Shown here: positions 44,550 to 54,000 of the stretch, piece by piece
Layout: each line of letters starts with the position of its first letter
Numbering within the stretch: position 1 is the first letter of the stretch
NCBI RefSeq assembly: GCF_016862435.1
Contig: NZ_BOMY01000053.1
Location: 62,001-126,000, forward strand
From: Paractinoplanes tereljensis
Lineage (GTDB): Bacteria; Actinomycetota; Actinomycetes; Mycobacteriales; Micromonosporaceae
Length of the DNA stretch: 64,000 nt
Reading direction: 5' to 3'
Notes under the pieces: model-generated
The model's input: the letters and a program-made list of their open reading frames with translations, nothing else
What the model was told of the DNA's origin: nothing
Database searches by the model: none
Translations under genes and position numbers: made by a program

Positions 44550-44885
44550 TCAGTGAATGACGGTGCCGGAGCCCGTGGCGAAGGTGGCGGACTCGGCCGC
44601 CGCACCCTCGACCGCGGCGATCCGCTGGGACATGTCGAAGACCCGGGAGGTGTCCCCGGTGGTGACCTCGGTGAGTCCCTTGAGCAGGTAGGTGGCCTGG
44701 TCGCGGTTCGGGTCGACGGCCGCCTGGACCGCCTCGTCGAGGTCGCCACGGGTGTGGTCGAGCACCGGCAGATGCTGCGCACTCTCGTACTCGAACCGCT
44801 GCTTGACCTGGGTCATGTGCTCGACGAACGGCCCGAAGGCGTCCTTGCGCAGCTGGTCGAAGTCGGCGCCGAAGGTGGAGCTCAC
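44550..44885 (-). CDS. Small helical protein of the type VII locus (111 aa)
   Basis: Starts at GTG 44885, which overlaps the stop of the YbaB-like gene (GTGA), and ends 13 bases before the giant gene. It is predominantly helical, starting SSTFGADFDQLRKDAFGPFVEHM, without a WXG motif, cysteine, signal peptide or membrane helix. Size and position suggest a type VII substrate partner or a chaperone for the N-terminal domain of the giant protein. No family was recognised, so function is open. Confidence 0.75.
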   Translation of the reverse strand: MSSTFGADFDQLRKDAFGPFVEHMTQVKQRFEYESAQHLPVLDHTRGDLDEAVQAAVDPNRDQATYLLKGLTEVTTGDTSRVFDMSQRIAAVEGAAAESATFATGSGTVIH

Positions 44886-45274
44886 GGCGCACCGTCGGTG
44901 TACTTGAGGGCGTCGTTGAGGATGCCGTCGAAGTCGACCCGGCCCTCCATCATGTCCCGCAGCGGCAGGCTGTCCGGCAGGATCGACTGGAACGACGCGA
45001 CCGTCTTGGCCATCGCCTCGTCCCGGGCCGTCTCCATCGTCTCGACCAGCAGCGCGGCCAGTTCCGGCCCGGCCATCGTGCGGTAACCGCTGGTCAGGAA
45101 CTTGATGCCGGTGACCGCGCCGCGGGCGTCGACGGTGACGGTCAGCGCCCGGTTCTTCGACGTCACCGTGGTGCTGGTGCCGGCGAGCTCGGACTGGACG
45201 TCCTCGAGGGCGAGGCGCTGCCGCTCCATCTCGGCGTACGCCTGCTCGATCTGATTGTGCAGGGGGCTGGACAT
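44882..45274 (-). CDS. YbaB/EbfC-family protein
   Basis: 130 residues with AAGGAG before ATG 45274. The helix-strand pattern is typical of YbaB/EbfC nucleoid-associated proteins: an N-terminal helix (NQIEQAYAEMERQRLALEDVQSEL), then strands TVTVDARGAVTGIKFL, then a long amphipathic helix (GPELAALLVETMETARDEAM). YbaB-like proteins are frequent in actinobacterial ESX loci outside mycobacteria, where their role (DNA binding or substrate handling) is unsettled. The C-terminal tail (PLRDMMEGRVDFDGILNDAL) is longer than in housekeeping YbaB. Confidence 0.85.
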   Translation of the reverse strand: MSSPLHNQIEQAYAEMERQRLALEDVQSELAGTSTTVTSKNRALTVTVDARGAVTGIKFLTSGYRTMAGPELAALLVETMETARDEAMAKTVASFQSILPDSLPLRDMMEGRVDFDGILNDALKYTDGAP

Positions 45275-45291
45275 GCGACTCCTTCGCTAGG

Positions 45292-47304
45292 TCAGGCGCG
45301 GCCGCGCTGGCGCGGTTGGGTGGTCGGGGCGTACGGCGAACCGGGGCGCTGCTGCGGCTGGGCGCCGGGCCGCTGCTGCTGTTGCGGCTGCACGGCCTCG
45401 CGGCCGACGACGGCCGGGGAGACATCCGGGTCGGTGCCCCAGATCTCCTCGTCCTCGGCGAGCCAGGTGGAGCGTTCCCGCTCGTCCTCCTTGCCCTTGC
45501 CGCCACCCATGCCGCCCATGCCACCCATCGGCGGCATCATCGGCATGCCGCTCGATCCGGCCGAGGTGCCGGCGGCCGAGCCGGCCGCCCCGGCCGCGCC
45601 GAGCAGGTCGCTGCCGGCGGCGAAGTCGCTTGTCGGCACGAGCCCGGCGCCGTCCAGCCCGGTCGGGCTGTAGGCGGAGTCGTCGGCGCCGGCGAGTCCG
45701 TCGAACGCGCCGATGCCCCCGCCGCCCTTGCTCGATCCGGCACCCAGGCCACCGAAGCCGCCGCTGCCGCCGCCCAGGCCGCTGAGACCACCGAGACCAC
45801 CGAGAGCGCCCAGACCGCCGAGCGAGCTGAGGCTGGGCAGCCCGGCCGGGTCGAACGCGCTGCTGGAGCCGGTGGTGGACAGATCGGGCAGACCCGAGAA
45901 CGGGTCGGTACTGCCGGAGTTGCTGCTGCTGAAGGCGGGCAGGTCGGCGAACGGGTCGCTGCTGCTGTTGAAGGCGTCGCTGCTGTCCGGCAGACCGCCG
46001 AACGGGTCGTCAGCGCCGCCGAACGCGTCGCTGCCGTCCGGCAGGTCGGCGAAGGGGTCGCCGCTGCCGCCGGACCCGTCGGACGCGTCCGGCAGACCGG
46101 CGAACGGGTCCTCCCCGCCTCCGCCGCTGCCGCTGCCGTCGCCGAAGAGGTCGTTGGGGTTGAAGTCGTTGCCGCCGGTCGGGTCGTTGCCCTCCCCGGT
46201 GCCGTTGCCCGGTTCGTCGACGAAGTCGGTGATGCTGTGCCGCAGCCGGTCGGAGACGTCGTTGAAGGTCGTGACGAGCGCCGTGGCGTAGGGCGCGAGC
46301 ATCGCGTCGACCGACTGGAGCTGTGCCTTCCAGCGTTCCTTGACGATCTGGTCGAGGGTGGACCAGTCGGCCGCCGTCTCCAGCTCGACCGGCGGGTGGA
46401 AGACGACACCCTCCGCGTCGACAAGCACGTACTTGAACGGCGCGGGGTGTGCGACGTGCGTGTTCTTCTGGATCGTGAGGTACCAGATGTTGCTCATCCA
46501 GATGCTCGACACGACTGCCTTGATCAGCTCGGTCGGGTCGATCTTCTTGGCGAACCAGTCGCGCACCGTATCGGCGTACGCCTCGGACAGGCCTTTGATC
46601 TTTGATGGGATGGTGCTGTAGAAGAGGTCCGGCAACGAGATGTTGTCGGCGGTCGGCGCGCTGCCGGCCCGGGCCATGCTCGCCGGGGCGATGTCCTCGT
46701 GCAGGTCGTGCATGTCGCCGTGCAGGTTGTGCAGCCGCCAGATGAAGGCGTCGGTGCCGCTGCCCCGGTTGCCGTTGTAGTCGCCGTACATGCTGGAGAT
46801 CGTCGAGTTGATCGACGTGCCCTGCTTCTCGATCTCCTTCTTGACGTCGAACAGCAGCTGGCCGAAGGTCCGGAACGTGGTGGCGTCCAGGGTGGAGTTG
46901 CCGTCCGCGCTGATCTCGCCGTGCAGCCCCGTGATGGTGTCGTGGAACTTGTCCCACAGCGCCTTCGCGTTGTCGGCCTGGTCCCAGAACAGCAGCTTGC
47001 CCTGCACGTCGGTGAAGGTGCTGCCGTAGTAGTCGCTGTAGGTGGTGAGGCGGCCGAGAGCGAGGTTGTACCAGTCCGGGTGCTCGACGCTGACCGGCTT
47101 CCAGTACTTCGACGGATCGGCGGTGTGGAAGAAGTGGTCGCTGTCCTTCCAACTGGCGTCGAACTTGAACCACGTCTTGGCCGCGACCTGCTCGCGCCCC
47201 CAGGACGGCGCGGCGCCGTTCTCGAAGCCGTAGATCTCGGTCATGATCCGCTCCAGCGTCCAGTTGCTGGAGTTGTTGTCGTCGCTGCTCCCAGCCCGCC
47301 CCAC
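45292..47304 (-). CDS. Large WXG/PPE-like type VII secretion-associated protein with Gly-rich tail
   Basis: 670 residues from GTG 47304, three bases after the preceding stop. The N-terminal half (1 to about 355) is helical with many Trp (AKTWFKFDASWKDSDHFFHT, LFWDQADNAKALWDKFHDTI). The second half is Gly/Ser/Asp-rich with repeated DPFAGLPD-type octets and then GGLGxL runs, a PMMPPMGGMGGMGGG stretch, and a conserved-looking C-terminal motif (RSTWLAEDEEIWGTDPDVSP, then VVGREAV). Similar tails end many streptomycete type VII locus proteins. It is probably secreted or surface-located. No enzymatic domain is visible. Confidence 0.8.
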   Translation of the reverse strand: MGRAGSSDDNNSSNWTLERIMTEIYGFENGAAPSWGREQVAAKTWFKFDASWKDSDHFFHTADPSKYWKPVSVEHPDWYNLALGRLTTYSDYYGSTFTDVQGKLLFWDQADNAKALWDKFHDTITGLHGEISADGNSTLDATTFRTFGQLLFDVKKEIEKQGTSINSTISSMYGDYNGNRGSGTDAFIWRLHNLHGDMHDLHEDIAPASMARAGSAPTADNISLPDLFYSTIPSKIKGLSEAYADTVRDWFAKKIDPTELIKAVVSSIWMSNIWYLTIQKNTHVAHPAPFKYVLVDAEGVVFHPPVELETAADWSTLDQIVKERWKAQLQSVDAMLAPYATALVTTFNDVSDRLRHSITDFVDEPGNGTGEGNDPTGGNDFNPNDLFGDGSGSGGGGEDPFAGLPDASDGSGGSGDPFADLPDGSDAFGGADDPFGGLPDSSDAFNSSSDPFADLPAFSSSNSGSTDPFSGLPDLSTTGSSSAFDPAGLPSLSSLGGLGALGGLGGLSGLGGGSGGFGGLGAGSSKGGGGIGAFDGLAGADDSAYSPTGLDGAGLVPTSDFAAGSDLLGAAGAAGSAAGTSAGSSGMPMMPPMGGMGGMGGGKGKEDERERSTWLAEDEEIWGTDPDVSPAVVGREAVQPQQQQRPGAQPQQRPGSPYAPTTQPRQRGRA

Positions 47305-47307
47305 CGC

Positions 47308-47694
47308 TCAGCCTTCCGAGGAGTCCGACGTCGCCGGCGTGTCGGCCCGCGTCGTTACCGCACCGAACTGACTGGCCTCGACCTGGTTGAGGTTCTCCAC
47401 CCGCTCGGCCTTGGCCAGCGCGACGCCCAGCTTGGTGTCGAGGTCGTCGGTGTTGGTGACGAACCGGTCGACCCGGGTCTGCACCTGCCCGCCCAGCCGC
47501 TTGGCCGCGGCATGCAGGCGCACGCCCGCCTTGAACGTCGGCGAACCGCTCAGCACGTTCACGTTGGTGAGTGGCTGGCTGGTGCCGTCGGCGCCACCAC
47601 CGGCGACGTCCTTGAAGGACTGGCCCATGTCCTGCAGCCAGGTCTGCAGACCCACCATCTCGTCCCGGTCGATCGAGTAGTCGGCGTTCGGCAT
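47308..47694 (-). CDS. WXG100-like small secreted-type protein (128 aa)
   Basis: Starts at ATG 47694 behind GGAGA; the frame is open further but upstream sequence overlaps the preceding gene. Helical, with Trp in MVGLQTWLQDMGQSF near the N-terminus and a second helix region (TFKAGVRLHAAAKRLGGQVQTRVDRFVTN). It lacks a clean WXG turn but has the length and helical-hairpin look of ESX substrates. It lies between an Esx-like protein and the 670-residue protein in the same transcription unit. Confidence 0.75.
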   Translation of the reverse strand: MPNADYSIDRDEMVGLQTWLQDMGQSFKDVAGGGADGTSQPLTNVNVLSGSPTFKAGVRLHAAAKRLGGQVQTRVDRFVTNTDDLDTKLGVALAKAERVENLNQVEASQFGAVTTRADTPATSDSSEG

Positions 47695-47705
47695 GCCCGG
47701 TCTCC

Positions 47706-48008
47706 TCAGCCGTAGAAGTTCTGCGCGCTGGCCTGGTCGGCCTGCACGTAGTCGTTGTGGATCTGCTCCAGCTTCTGGCGGCCCAGGGCGAGCGCGTTGT
47801 TCATGTTGGTGGCGGCCTCGTCCCACTTGAGCTTGGCCTCACCGAACGCGGCCACCGACATGCCGGAGTTGGTGTTGCTGAACCGGGCGACCTCGGCCTC
47901 GAGGTTGTCCAGGGTGGCGCGGATCTTCTTGGTGGCGGCGTCGAGCTCGTCACCGCTCTCGAGCATCGAGTTGTGGTGGACGGAAAAGCCGGAAAGTTCG
48001 AACGACAT
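47706..48008 (-). CDS. ESAT-6/WXG100-like protein (100 aa)
   Basis: 100 residues with GAGGAG upstream. Two helices joined by a turn around MSVAAFGEAKLKWDEAATNM; the turn tryptophan-glycine is degenerate, but Trp sits where WXG proteins place their bulky residue. The C-terminal helix ends IHNDYVQADQASAQNFYG, similar to the Y-x-x-x-D/E export signal arrangement (Y87 to D91). It is probably the heterodimer partner of the WXG protein at 48036. Confidence 0.85.
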   Translation of the reverse strand: MSFELSGFSVHHNSMLESGDELDAATKKIRATLDNLEAEVARFSNTNSGMSVAAFGEAKLKWDEAATNMNNALALGRQKLEQIHNDYVQADQASAQNFYG

Positions 48009-48035
48009 GGGTCTGCTCCTCGGTTTTTTGGAAAC

Positions 48036-48332
48036 TCAGATCCAGGACGCGACCTGGGTGTTGCTCTGCTCGACGCTCTGGCTGCGCTGGTGGTAGTCGG
48101 TGGTGCCGGAGTGCAGGCCCTCGAGCGCGGACTTGACCTTGGCGAGCTCCTGCAGCCAGGACGCGACGGCGTTGCGGTAGTTGTTCGAGGCCTCGCCGCT
48201 CCAGTGGGTGGCCAGGTAGGTGGCGGCGGACTCGACCGCGTTACCGACGTCGCTGCAGTTCTGGATGGCGTCCTCCATCGCGGTCATGATCGCCGCGTTG
48301 GCCTCGTAATTGGTAGTCAACGGCTCGGTCAC
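48036..48332 (-). CDS. WXG100-family type VII substrate (EsxA/EsxB-like, 98 aa)
   Basis: 98 residues from GTG 48332, with AGGAG six bases upstream. It has the canonical HWSGEASNNYRNAV turn (W-S-G) between two amphipathic helices and a C-terminal half ending TTDYHQRSQSVEQSNTQVASW. WXG100 proteins are secreted as helical-hairpin heterodimers through ESX machines. It follows eccB after 13 bases and precedes the second Esx-like gene. Confidence 0.92.
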   Translation of the reverse strand: MTEPLTTNYEANAAIMTAMEDAIQNCSDVGNAVESAATYLATHWSGEASNNYRNAVASWLQELAKVKSALEGLHSGTTDYHQRSQSVEQSNTQVASWI

Positions 48333-48345
48333 AGGTGGCTCCTCA

Positions 48346-49623
48346 TCAGATTGCGGCCGGATCGAGCACCGGCCCGGTAGGCAGGACATCAAGCAGTTCC
48401 GGCGGGATACCGGCGGCTGCGGCGGGTGCGTAGCCGAGCGCCGTCGCGACGCCGGCCCCGGCGAGGGGGTATTTCACGCCCGCGTCGGTGAGCAAGTAGT
48501 AGGAACCGCCCGGGGCGTCCCCGGCGCGAGCCGCCCGGACCAGGCCGCCGGCGCCGGCCGCGACGTGCACGGCGGCCGCCGTCCTGGTGGTGCGGCTGAT
48601 CCCGGGAGCGTCCCGGACCACGTCCGACGGTCCGATCGCCGGGTCGCCGCCGACCAGCGCGAAGCCGCCGCCGGGCAGCCATTGGGCGCACCACGCGTTC
48701 CGGTCCTGCACCGCCCGGGGCAGGGTGGCCGGCAGGTCGGCGAAGTAGGCACCGGACTTCGAGAGCGGCATCTGGGCGACCTCGCCCGGACCGATCTCGG
48801 TCGGGGCGTCGGCCGCCGACGACGACATGATGGCGAAGCCGGTGGCAGTCAGCGGGCTGAGGCCGTCGGCCACCTGGACGTAGTAGCGGTCGGGGCTGCC
48901 GGCCACCTTCGCCACGTAGAGGCGACCGGCCGGGGCCGGCACGGCGATCTGCGGGCCGGCCGGGACCAGGTCGAGCCAGCTCGCGGCGACCGGGACCGGG
49001 TCCTGGTCGAAGCCGAGCGCGCGGGCGATCCGGTCGTCGGCGATCCGCCGCCGGTAACCGCCGATCAGCAGGTAGGTGTCGCCGTTCGAGCTGACCGTCA
49101 TGGCCTCGTCGGGACCGGCCGGCACGCCCGCCGACGGTCCGATCTCGGCGGTCACCAGCTGCCCGCGCTGGCAGACCGTCCACGGCACGCCGGCCAGGGC
49201 GCCGGCCTTGGGCAGGGTTTCCGGGGCGCCGACGATGCCGTACGGCTGGCCGTGCGGCACACCGGACAGCGACTTCGCGGACACCGACACGACCTTCGGG
49301 TCGGCGCCGAGCCGCATCCGGATGCTTGTGTAGTTGAGCACCGGCCAGAGCCGGTCCTGCACGTACAGGTAGCGGCTGCCGGTCTCCTTCTCGACGATCA
49401 GCACGCCGGGCTGCCGCCAGCTGCTGGAGCCGCCGGGTTTGAAGAAGCCGTAGGCGGCGAAACCGACCACCACGATGGCCGCCACCAGAATCCCGGAGAC
49501 GGCCCCGGTGATGGTGCGGCGGGACGGGTTCTCCAGGCCGTCCGGCTCGCCGGCGACGAGGGCGGAGTTGAGCCGGCCCAGCACGTACGACTGGGCCTGC
49601 ACCTGATCACGTCGGGACTGCAC
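48346..49623 (-). CDS. eccB: Type VII secretion protein EccB
   Basis: 425 residues from GTG 49623. A short cytosolic N-terminus typical of EccB (SRRDQVQAQSYVLGRLNSALV) is followed by one membrane helix (ITGAVSGILVAAIVVVGFAAYGFF) and an extracytoplasmic domain beginning WRQPGVLIVEKETGSRYLYV. EccB anchors the ESX core complex on the outer face of the membrane. The gene lies three bases after eccD. The length is slightly below the mycobacterial 470-500 residues. Confidence 0.95.
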   Translation of the reverse strand: MQSRRDQVQAQSYVLGRLNSALVAGEPDGLENPSRRTITGAVSGILVAAIVVVGFAAYGFFKPGGSSSWRQPGVLIVEKETGSRYLYVQDRLWPVLNYTSIRMRLGADPKVVSVSAKSLSGVPHGQPYGIVGAPETLPKAGALAGVPWTVCQRGQLVTAEIGPSAGVPAGPDEAMTVSSNGDTYLLIGGYRRRIADDRIARALGFDQDPVPVAASWLDLVPAGPQIAVPAPAGRLYVAKVAGSPDRYYVQVADGLSPLTATGFAIMSSSAADAPTEIGPGEVAQMPLSKSGAYFADLPATLPRAVQDRNAWCAQWLPGGGFALVGGDPAIGPSDVVRDAPGISRTTRTAAAVHVAAGAGGLVRAARAGDAPGGSYYLLTDAGVKYPLAGAGVATALGYAPAAAAGIPPELLDVLPTGPVLDPAAI

Positions 49624-49626
49624 GGC

Positions 49627-50982
49627 TCAGCCCCCGAGCGCCCGGGCGAACCCGTACACGCCGAGCACCGCGAGCAGGACCGGGACCATCGCGACCGTGG
49701 TGAGCAGCTGGAGGATGTCGCCGACCCGCCCCCAGTACGGCATCAGCCGGCGGCCGGGCACCTTGCGGCCGAGCACGATCACCACCACCGCCAGGGCCAG
49801 CACCAGGGGCACGGCCAGCAGCCGCCATTCCACCGCCGCCAGCGCATATCCGGCCAGGGTCACCAGGCCCGCCGCGGCCGGCACCGCCTGAGCCAGCCGG
49901 TGCCACGCGCTGGTCATCGTCCGCGCCGCGGTCAGCCGGGCGGCCGCCGTCACCAGCACCAGTGCCGCCGGAGCCCAGCCGGATTCCCGGGCCAGGAGCA
50001 CGAGCGACACCGCGACCGGCACCGCGAGCCCGGCGTAGAGGGCGGTCATGTACCGGTCGGTGCGCGCGGCGCCGTGCAGCACCTGCTCGCTCGGTTCCGG
50101 GTCGATGTCCTGCTGCAGGTGCTCGGGCTGGGTGGGCAGCGGGGTGAGGCGCTGCCCGGCGAGCCGGAAGGCGGTCAGCGGCACCATCACCGCGAGCAGT
50201 GTGCCGGCCACCGCGACGAGCCCGGGGGCGCTGAGCCCGGTGAAGGCCTCGACCGCCGCCCCACCCGCGATCAGCAGCACCGAGGCGAGGAAACCGGCGA
50301 CGACCGGGCCGCCCCAGCCGACCGCGGCCGCGGTCACCACGGCCACCGCGCCGGCCGTGACCGACGCCGCGAACAGGGCCGGCCCGCCGAAGGACCCGGG
50401 CAGGATCAGTCCGGCGAGCGCGCCGAAGCCGATGCCGGCCACCGCGATGATCGCCGCGGCCTGCCGCTCCCCCGCCATCCGGCCGGCCGCGGCCGCCCCG
50501 ATCACGCAGATCACCGCGGCCACCGCGGCGGTGATCGCGCGGGGCAGCTCCGGGCCGGGCAGCGCGACCGCGACCAGGCCGACCGGCAGCAGCAGGGCCA
50601 GCGCGGCCCAGGCCGCCCAGTGGCCCATCTCCGGCCGCCACAGCCCCGACCGGGACCGGCTGCCGGCCGCGATGCCGTCGATCAGGTCGTCGAACGACAC
50701 CGGCGGGATCTGCTCCGACCGCGGCCGCAGATGCACCGTGTCGCCGTCGCGCAGGCCCAGGTCGGTCACCGACGAGTCCTCGTCCAGCGGCGACTCACCG
50801 AGCCGCTGCAGCACCCAGCCGCCGTGCGCCAGGCCGGTGTCGGCCAGGTCCTCGCCGAGGTGGTGCAGCAGGGCCGGCAACAGGTCGGCCAGCACGACCC
50901 CGGCCGGCACGGCCAGTTCGATCTGCCGGTCCGGCCCGCACACCACCAACCGGCAGGTTTCGCCGGTATTCACGACTGTCAC
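49627..50982 (-). CDS. eccD: Type VII secretion integral membrane protein EccD
   Basis: 451 residues if started at GTG 50982 (VTVVNTGETCRLVVCGPDRQ), which matches usual EccD N-termini and leaves an 89-base promoter gap to eccC; the frame stays open to ATG 51066 but that would leave only five bases between divergent starts. Residues 1-95 are the ubiquitin-like domain (IELAVPAGVVLADLLPALLHHL), followed by about eleven membrane helices. EccD forms the bulk of the ESX membrane vestibule. First gene of the long minus-strand unit. Confidence 0.93.
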   Translation of the reverse strand: MTVVNTGETCRLVVCGPDRQIELAVPAGVVLADLLPALLHHLGEDLADTGLAHGGWVLQRLGESPLDEDSSVTDLGLRDGDTVHLRPRSEQIPPVSFDDLIDGIAAGSRSRSGLWRPEMGHWAAWAALALLLPVGLVAVALPGPELPRAITAAVAAVICVIGAAAAGRMAGERQAAAIIAVAGIGFGALAGLILPGSFGGPALFAASVTAGAVAVVTAAAVGWGGPVVAGFLASVLLIAGGAAVEAFTGLSAPGLVAVAGTLLAVMVPLTAFRLAGQRLTPLPTQPEHLQQDIDPEPSEQVLHGAARTDRYMTALYAGLAVPVAVSLVLLARESGWAPAALVLVTAAARLTAARTMTSAWHRLAQAVPAAAGLVTLAGYALAAVEWRLLAVPLVLALAVVVIVLGRKVPGRRLMPYWGRVGDILQLLTTVAMVPVLLAVLGVYGFARALGG

Positions 50983-51071
50983 GCCCTGTTCGACGCGCGA
51001 CGTGTCGAGGTTGTTCAGAACTTTCTTGCGCGACCGGTGAAGGCCTGCCCCCTCTCGGCCGTTCATAGAGC
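50983..51071. promoter_or_regulatory. Divergent promoter region between eccD and eccC
   Basis: 89 bases drive eccC to the right and the roughly 34-kb eccD unit to the left. A GTTC-A-GAAC palindrome at 51013-51021 is the only inverted repeat I see. Neither gene has a strong ribosome-binding site here, so short-leader or leaderless initiation is possible. Confidence 0.4.
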
Positions 51072-54000
51072 ATGGCCACCGTGTTGTTCCGCCGCCCTGC
51101 CCGGCGAGTAGGACCGGAGATGCCCTCCGGTGAGATCAGCCTGCAGGAGCCGCCCGAGCTGCCCGAGGCGCAGTCCGGCGGCATGCGCAGCGCAATGATG
51201 TTCCTGCCGATGGCACTGATGTCCGGCGTGATGGTGCTGATGTTCGCGGGCGGTTCGCGCGGCATCACCACCTATCTGATGGCCGGCATGATGGTCGTCG
51301 CAATGGGCGGCATGATGATCGGCCAGGTCGCGTTCAGCGGCACCGACCGCAAGAAGAAGCTGGGCGGCGACCGGCGCGACTACCTGCGCTATCTGGCCCA
51401 GCACCGCAAGCGCGTGCGCCGGCACATCAACCAGCAGCGAGATGCCTCGCTGTGGCGCCATCCGGCGCCCGATTCGCTGTGGTCGCTGGCCATGACCTCG
51501 CGCCGCTGGGAGCGGCGGCCCACCCATCCGGATTTTCTGGAGGTACGGGTGGGGACCGGCACGCAACGACTGGCGGTACGCATCGCGCCGATCCAGACCC
51601 GCCCGATCGAGGACCTCGAGCCCCTCGCGGCGAAGTCGCTGCGCCGGTTCGTGAAGGCCTACAGCACCATCGCCGACCAGCCGGTCGCGCTTTACCTGCC
51701 CGGTTTCGCGCAGGTCCGGGCGACCGGTGACCCTTCGGCCGTGCGGGCCGTGTTCCGCTCGGTGCTGGCCCAGGTGATGACGCTGCACGCGCCCGAGGAG
51801 GTGCGGCTCGCGCTGTGCGTGGACGGTCCCGGCGCCGAGGCCTGGGAGTGGGCCAAGTGGCTGCCGCACGTGCACGGCGACGGCGGGCTGCTGGTCGGCG
51901 ACGCGATCGACGCGATCGAGCGGGCGCTCGGCGATGACTTCATCGCCCGGCCCCGGCACGAGGCGGGCGCCCAGGTGACCCGCGAGGAGCCGTACGTCAT
52001 CGTGGTCCGCGACGGCGGCCGGGTGCCCAACGGCGCCCGGTTCGCCTCCACCGGCTACCGCAACGCGGTCCTGGTCGACCTGGACGGCGACGTCAGCAAC
52101 CCGGTCAAGGGCCAGCTCTGCCTGGAGATCGACGGCGACGAGATCGCCATGCTGCAGCCCGACCGGCTCGGCCAGCAGACCCGCTCGCACCTGGCCTCCC
52201 CCGACGCGCTGAGCCTGCCGCGCAGCCGGGCCCTGGCCCGCCTGCTCGCCCCCTACCGGCTGTCGCTGGCCACCGAGGCCGCCCCCGAGCCGACAAGCGT
52301 GGATGTCAGCCTGCCGACGCTGCTCGGCCTCACCGACCCGGCCAACCTCGACCTGGCCAAGCTGTGGACGCCGGCCGCGCAGGCCGACCGGCTGCGGGTG
52401 CCGATCGGCGTCGACACCACCGGCACCCCGATCGACCTGGACATCAAGGAATCGGCGCTGGGCGGGATGGGCCCGCACGGCATGCTGATCGGCGCCACCG
52501 GCTCCGGCAAGAGCGAGCTGCTGCGCACGATCGTGCTGGCGATGGCGGCCACCCACTCGTCCGAGACGCTCAACTTCATCCTTGTCGACTTCAAGGGCGG
52601 CGCCACCTTCCTCGGTCTGGAGAGCCTGCCGCACACCTCGGCGCTGATCACCAACCTGGCCGATGAGGCCGCCCTGGTCGGCCGGATGCGCGAGGCGCTG
52701 CACGGCGAGCTGGTGCGGCGGCAGGAGCTGCTGCGGGCCGCCGGTGGGTACGCGTCGGTGCTCGAGTACGAACGGGCCCGCACCACCGGGGCCGGGCTGG
52801 ACCCGCTGCCCAACCTGTTCATCGTGGTCGACGAGTTCAGCGAGCTGCTGGCCGCGCACCGCGAGTTCATCGACCTGTTCGTGATGATCGGCCGGCTCGG
52901 CCGGTCGCTCGGCGTACACCTGCTGCTGGCCTCGCAGCGCGTCGACGACGGCCGGATGGGCCAGCTGGAGACCCACCTGTCCTACCGGATCGGGCTGCGC
53001 ACCTTCTCCGCGATGGAGTCGCGCACGGTGATCGGCGTGCCCGACGCCTATGAGCTGCCGCCCATCCCGGGCAGCGGTTACATCCGCACCGACGTGACCA
53101 CCCTGATCCGGTTCAAGGCCGCGTACGTCTCCGGCGCGTACCGCAAGAAGGCCGTTCGCGTCCGTCAGGACGTGGTGCGACAGCAGGTCGCGCCGTTCTC
53201 CCTGGCCGCGCCTTTGGAAAACGTTGAGCCGGTCCTGGTAGAACCCGAGGTGGAGGACGACGAACCGACCGCCTCGATGCTGGAGGTCATCGTCGACCAG
53301 CTGGTCGACAAGGGGCCGCCGGCCCACCAGGTGTGGCTGCCGCCGCTGGAGGACTCCCCCACCCTCGACCAGCTGCTGCCCGCGCTGCAGCCCGACCCGG
53401 TCCGCGGCCTGTCCGCCGACGGCTGGCTCGGCAGCGGGAAGCTGACCGTGCCGCTCGGTTACGTCGACAAGCCGTTCGACCAGGCCCGCGACCTGCTCAC
53501 GGTGGACCTGTCCGGGGTCGGCGGGCACCTCGGCATCGCCGGTCGCCCGCAGAGCGGCAAGAGCACCCTGCTGCGCACCGTGATCTGCTCGCTCGCGCTC
53601 ACCCACAGCCCGGCCGAGGTGCAGTTCTACTGCCTCGACTTCGGTGGCGGCACGCTCGCCTCGATCGCCGGGCTGCCGCACGTCGGCAGCGTGGCCGGCC
53701 GGCTCGACACCGACAAGGTGAGCCGGACGATCGCCGAGATCAACGCGCTGATCGCGGTGCGGGAGCGCAAGTTCGCGGCGCTCGGCGTCGATTCGATGGC
53801 CGCGTACCGGCGGCTGCGGGCCGACGGGGTGGTCGACGACGACCCGTACGGCGACGTGTTCCTGGTCGTCGACGGCTGGTTCACGCTGCGCCAGGAGTTC
53901 GAGGCGGTCGACGCGGTCGTCCGCACCATCACCGCCCGTGGCCTCAACTTCGGCGTGCACGTGCTGCTCACCGCGAACCGGTGGGCCGAGGTGCACCACG

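Noticed and set aside
44550..44885. EccE or EspG assignment for the 111-residue protein
   Set aside because: It has no membrane helices (required for EccE) and is far too short for EspG.
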